A DNA stretch of 64,000 nt from the NCBI GenBank assembly GCA_013339765.2, contig JABSTR010001154.1, positions 1,736,001-1,800,000 on the forward strand, read 5' to 3'. Shown here one piece after another: positions 63,570 to 64,000 of the stretch; the stretch's first letter is position 1; every line of letters begins with the position of its first letter. The DNA comes from Haemaphysalis longicornis. Its lineage: Eukaryota > Arthropoda > Arachnida > Ixodida > Ixodidae. The notes below the pieces were generated by a model, which worked only from the letters and a program-made list of their open reading frames with translations, was not told the origin of the DNA and ran no database searches. Both the position numbers and the translations under genes were made by a program.

Positions 63570-64000
63570 GGATGCGCGATATCCACGCGGGAAATTATGT
63601 TATGCGTGCTATGAGCGTGTTCCGCGCGCCGCCTCCAATGCGTGAGGCTGTTCCCAGTCAGACAACCTTGGGCAAAAGGCGGAGGAAGTGCACGTCCCCC
63701 GGAAACGATCGAATGGCCGCCAACGCTTCATGCCCGACCAGGCTAGGAATAGGTCCAACTCGTTGTTCTAAAAGCGAATAGAGGCAGCGCAGAAGAAACA
63801 GTCGTTATTAACAAAACGCAAATGCGAGCGCTCCCGCACCTGCCGGTGCTCTGCAGCTGCTGTGACAACGCTCCCCTGTTTATCGTGTGCAAGTATTTTC
63901 TACTCCTCTTTCCGCATTCCCAAATGTCCCAGCAAATGACTGTTGGACATTGAGAGCGTTACATATCTGCGGCTTATGTCCTCTCATAGAATGGGACAAA
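63570..64000. repeat. dispersed repeat family X, copy 2, runs to window end
   Basis: Same order of blocks as 26270-26710, same strand; last shared blocks are TGTCCCAGCAAATGACT and GAGAGC (63925-63960). Probably continues outside the window. Confidence 0.7.

Overview
This window is almost entirely transposable-element and satellite DNA from an arthropod nuclear genome, most likely a hard tick (Ixodidae). The main clues, recognised from memory, are a tRNA-derived SINE that looks like the tick element Ruka (20958-21209, truncated copy 12435-12613), many degraded LINEs resembling those filed as 'tick transposon', and numerous hairpin elements. No intact host gene is visible. The only host-like coding traces are a THAP-type zinc-finger start (32596-32694) and a short secreted-peptide-like ORF (28743-28859), both weak. 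There is no sign of a bacterial operon, rRNA or CRISPR array.

Layout. 1-5060: three decayed LINE fragments with RNase H domains, minus strand, plus a hairpin element. 5061-7085: noncoding DNA and a dispersed repeat (family Y) split by a Helentron-like element (6397-6856). 8260-14486: one old APE-type LINE ('LINE-F', plus strand; ORF1 zinc knuckle, endonuclease, reverse transcriptase) broken up by several nested insertions. 14491-14966: two inverted-repeat (MITE-like) elements. 15145-21725: further minus-strand LINEs. 22671-22830: a 16-bp minisatellite. 23740-27690: LINE remnants, a foldback element with a 13-bp target duplication, and a dispersed repeat seen again at the right edge. 27710-35600: largely unrecognised DNA with microsatellites. 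36167-42126: a Ty3/gypsy LTR retrotransposon, minus strand, full of frameshifts and interrupted at 38563-39412. 42521-50560: LINE fragments, a SINE, a MITE. 50727-62165: a satellite array with a unit of about 268 bp, containing a 2.4-kb stretch of corrupted consensus (51169-53581). 62166-63300: diverged tandem repeats with periods near 134 and 103 bp.

The most interesting signal is a family of four elements (6397-6856, 11215-11572, 35628-36162, 38563-39412). They share a short terminal inverted repeat placed at the very 5' end but inside the 3' end, a GC hairpin just before the 3' end, and insertion into runs of T. One member carries the C-terminal piece of an APE-type endonuclease followed by a microsatellite. 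Together these are the marks of Helentrons and their non-autonomous derivatives (HINEs), which are DNA elements rather than SINEs. One insertion can be checked against two empty sister sites inside this window.

There are no working gene circuits to describe. The history is one of repeated nesting: old LINEs and a gypsy element were hit by newer SINEs, HINEs and LINE 3' ends, several with readable target-site duplications. All protein-family calls were made by eye.
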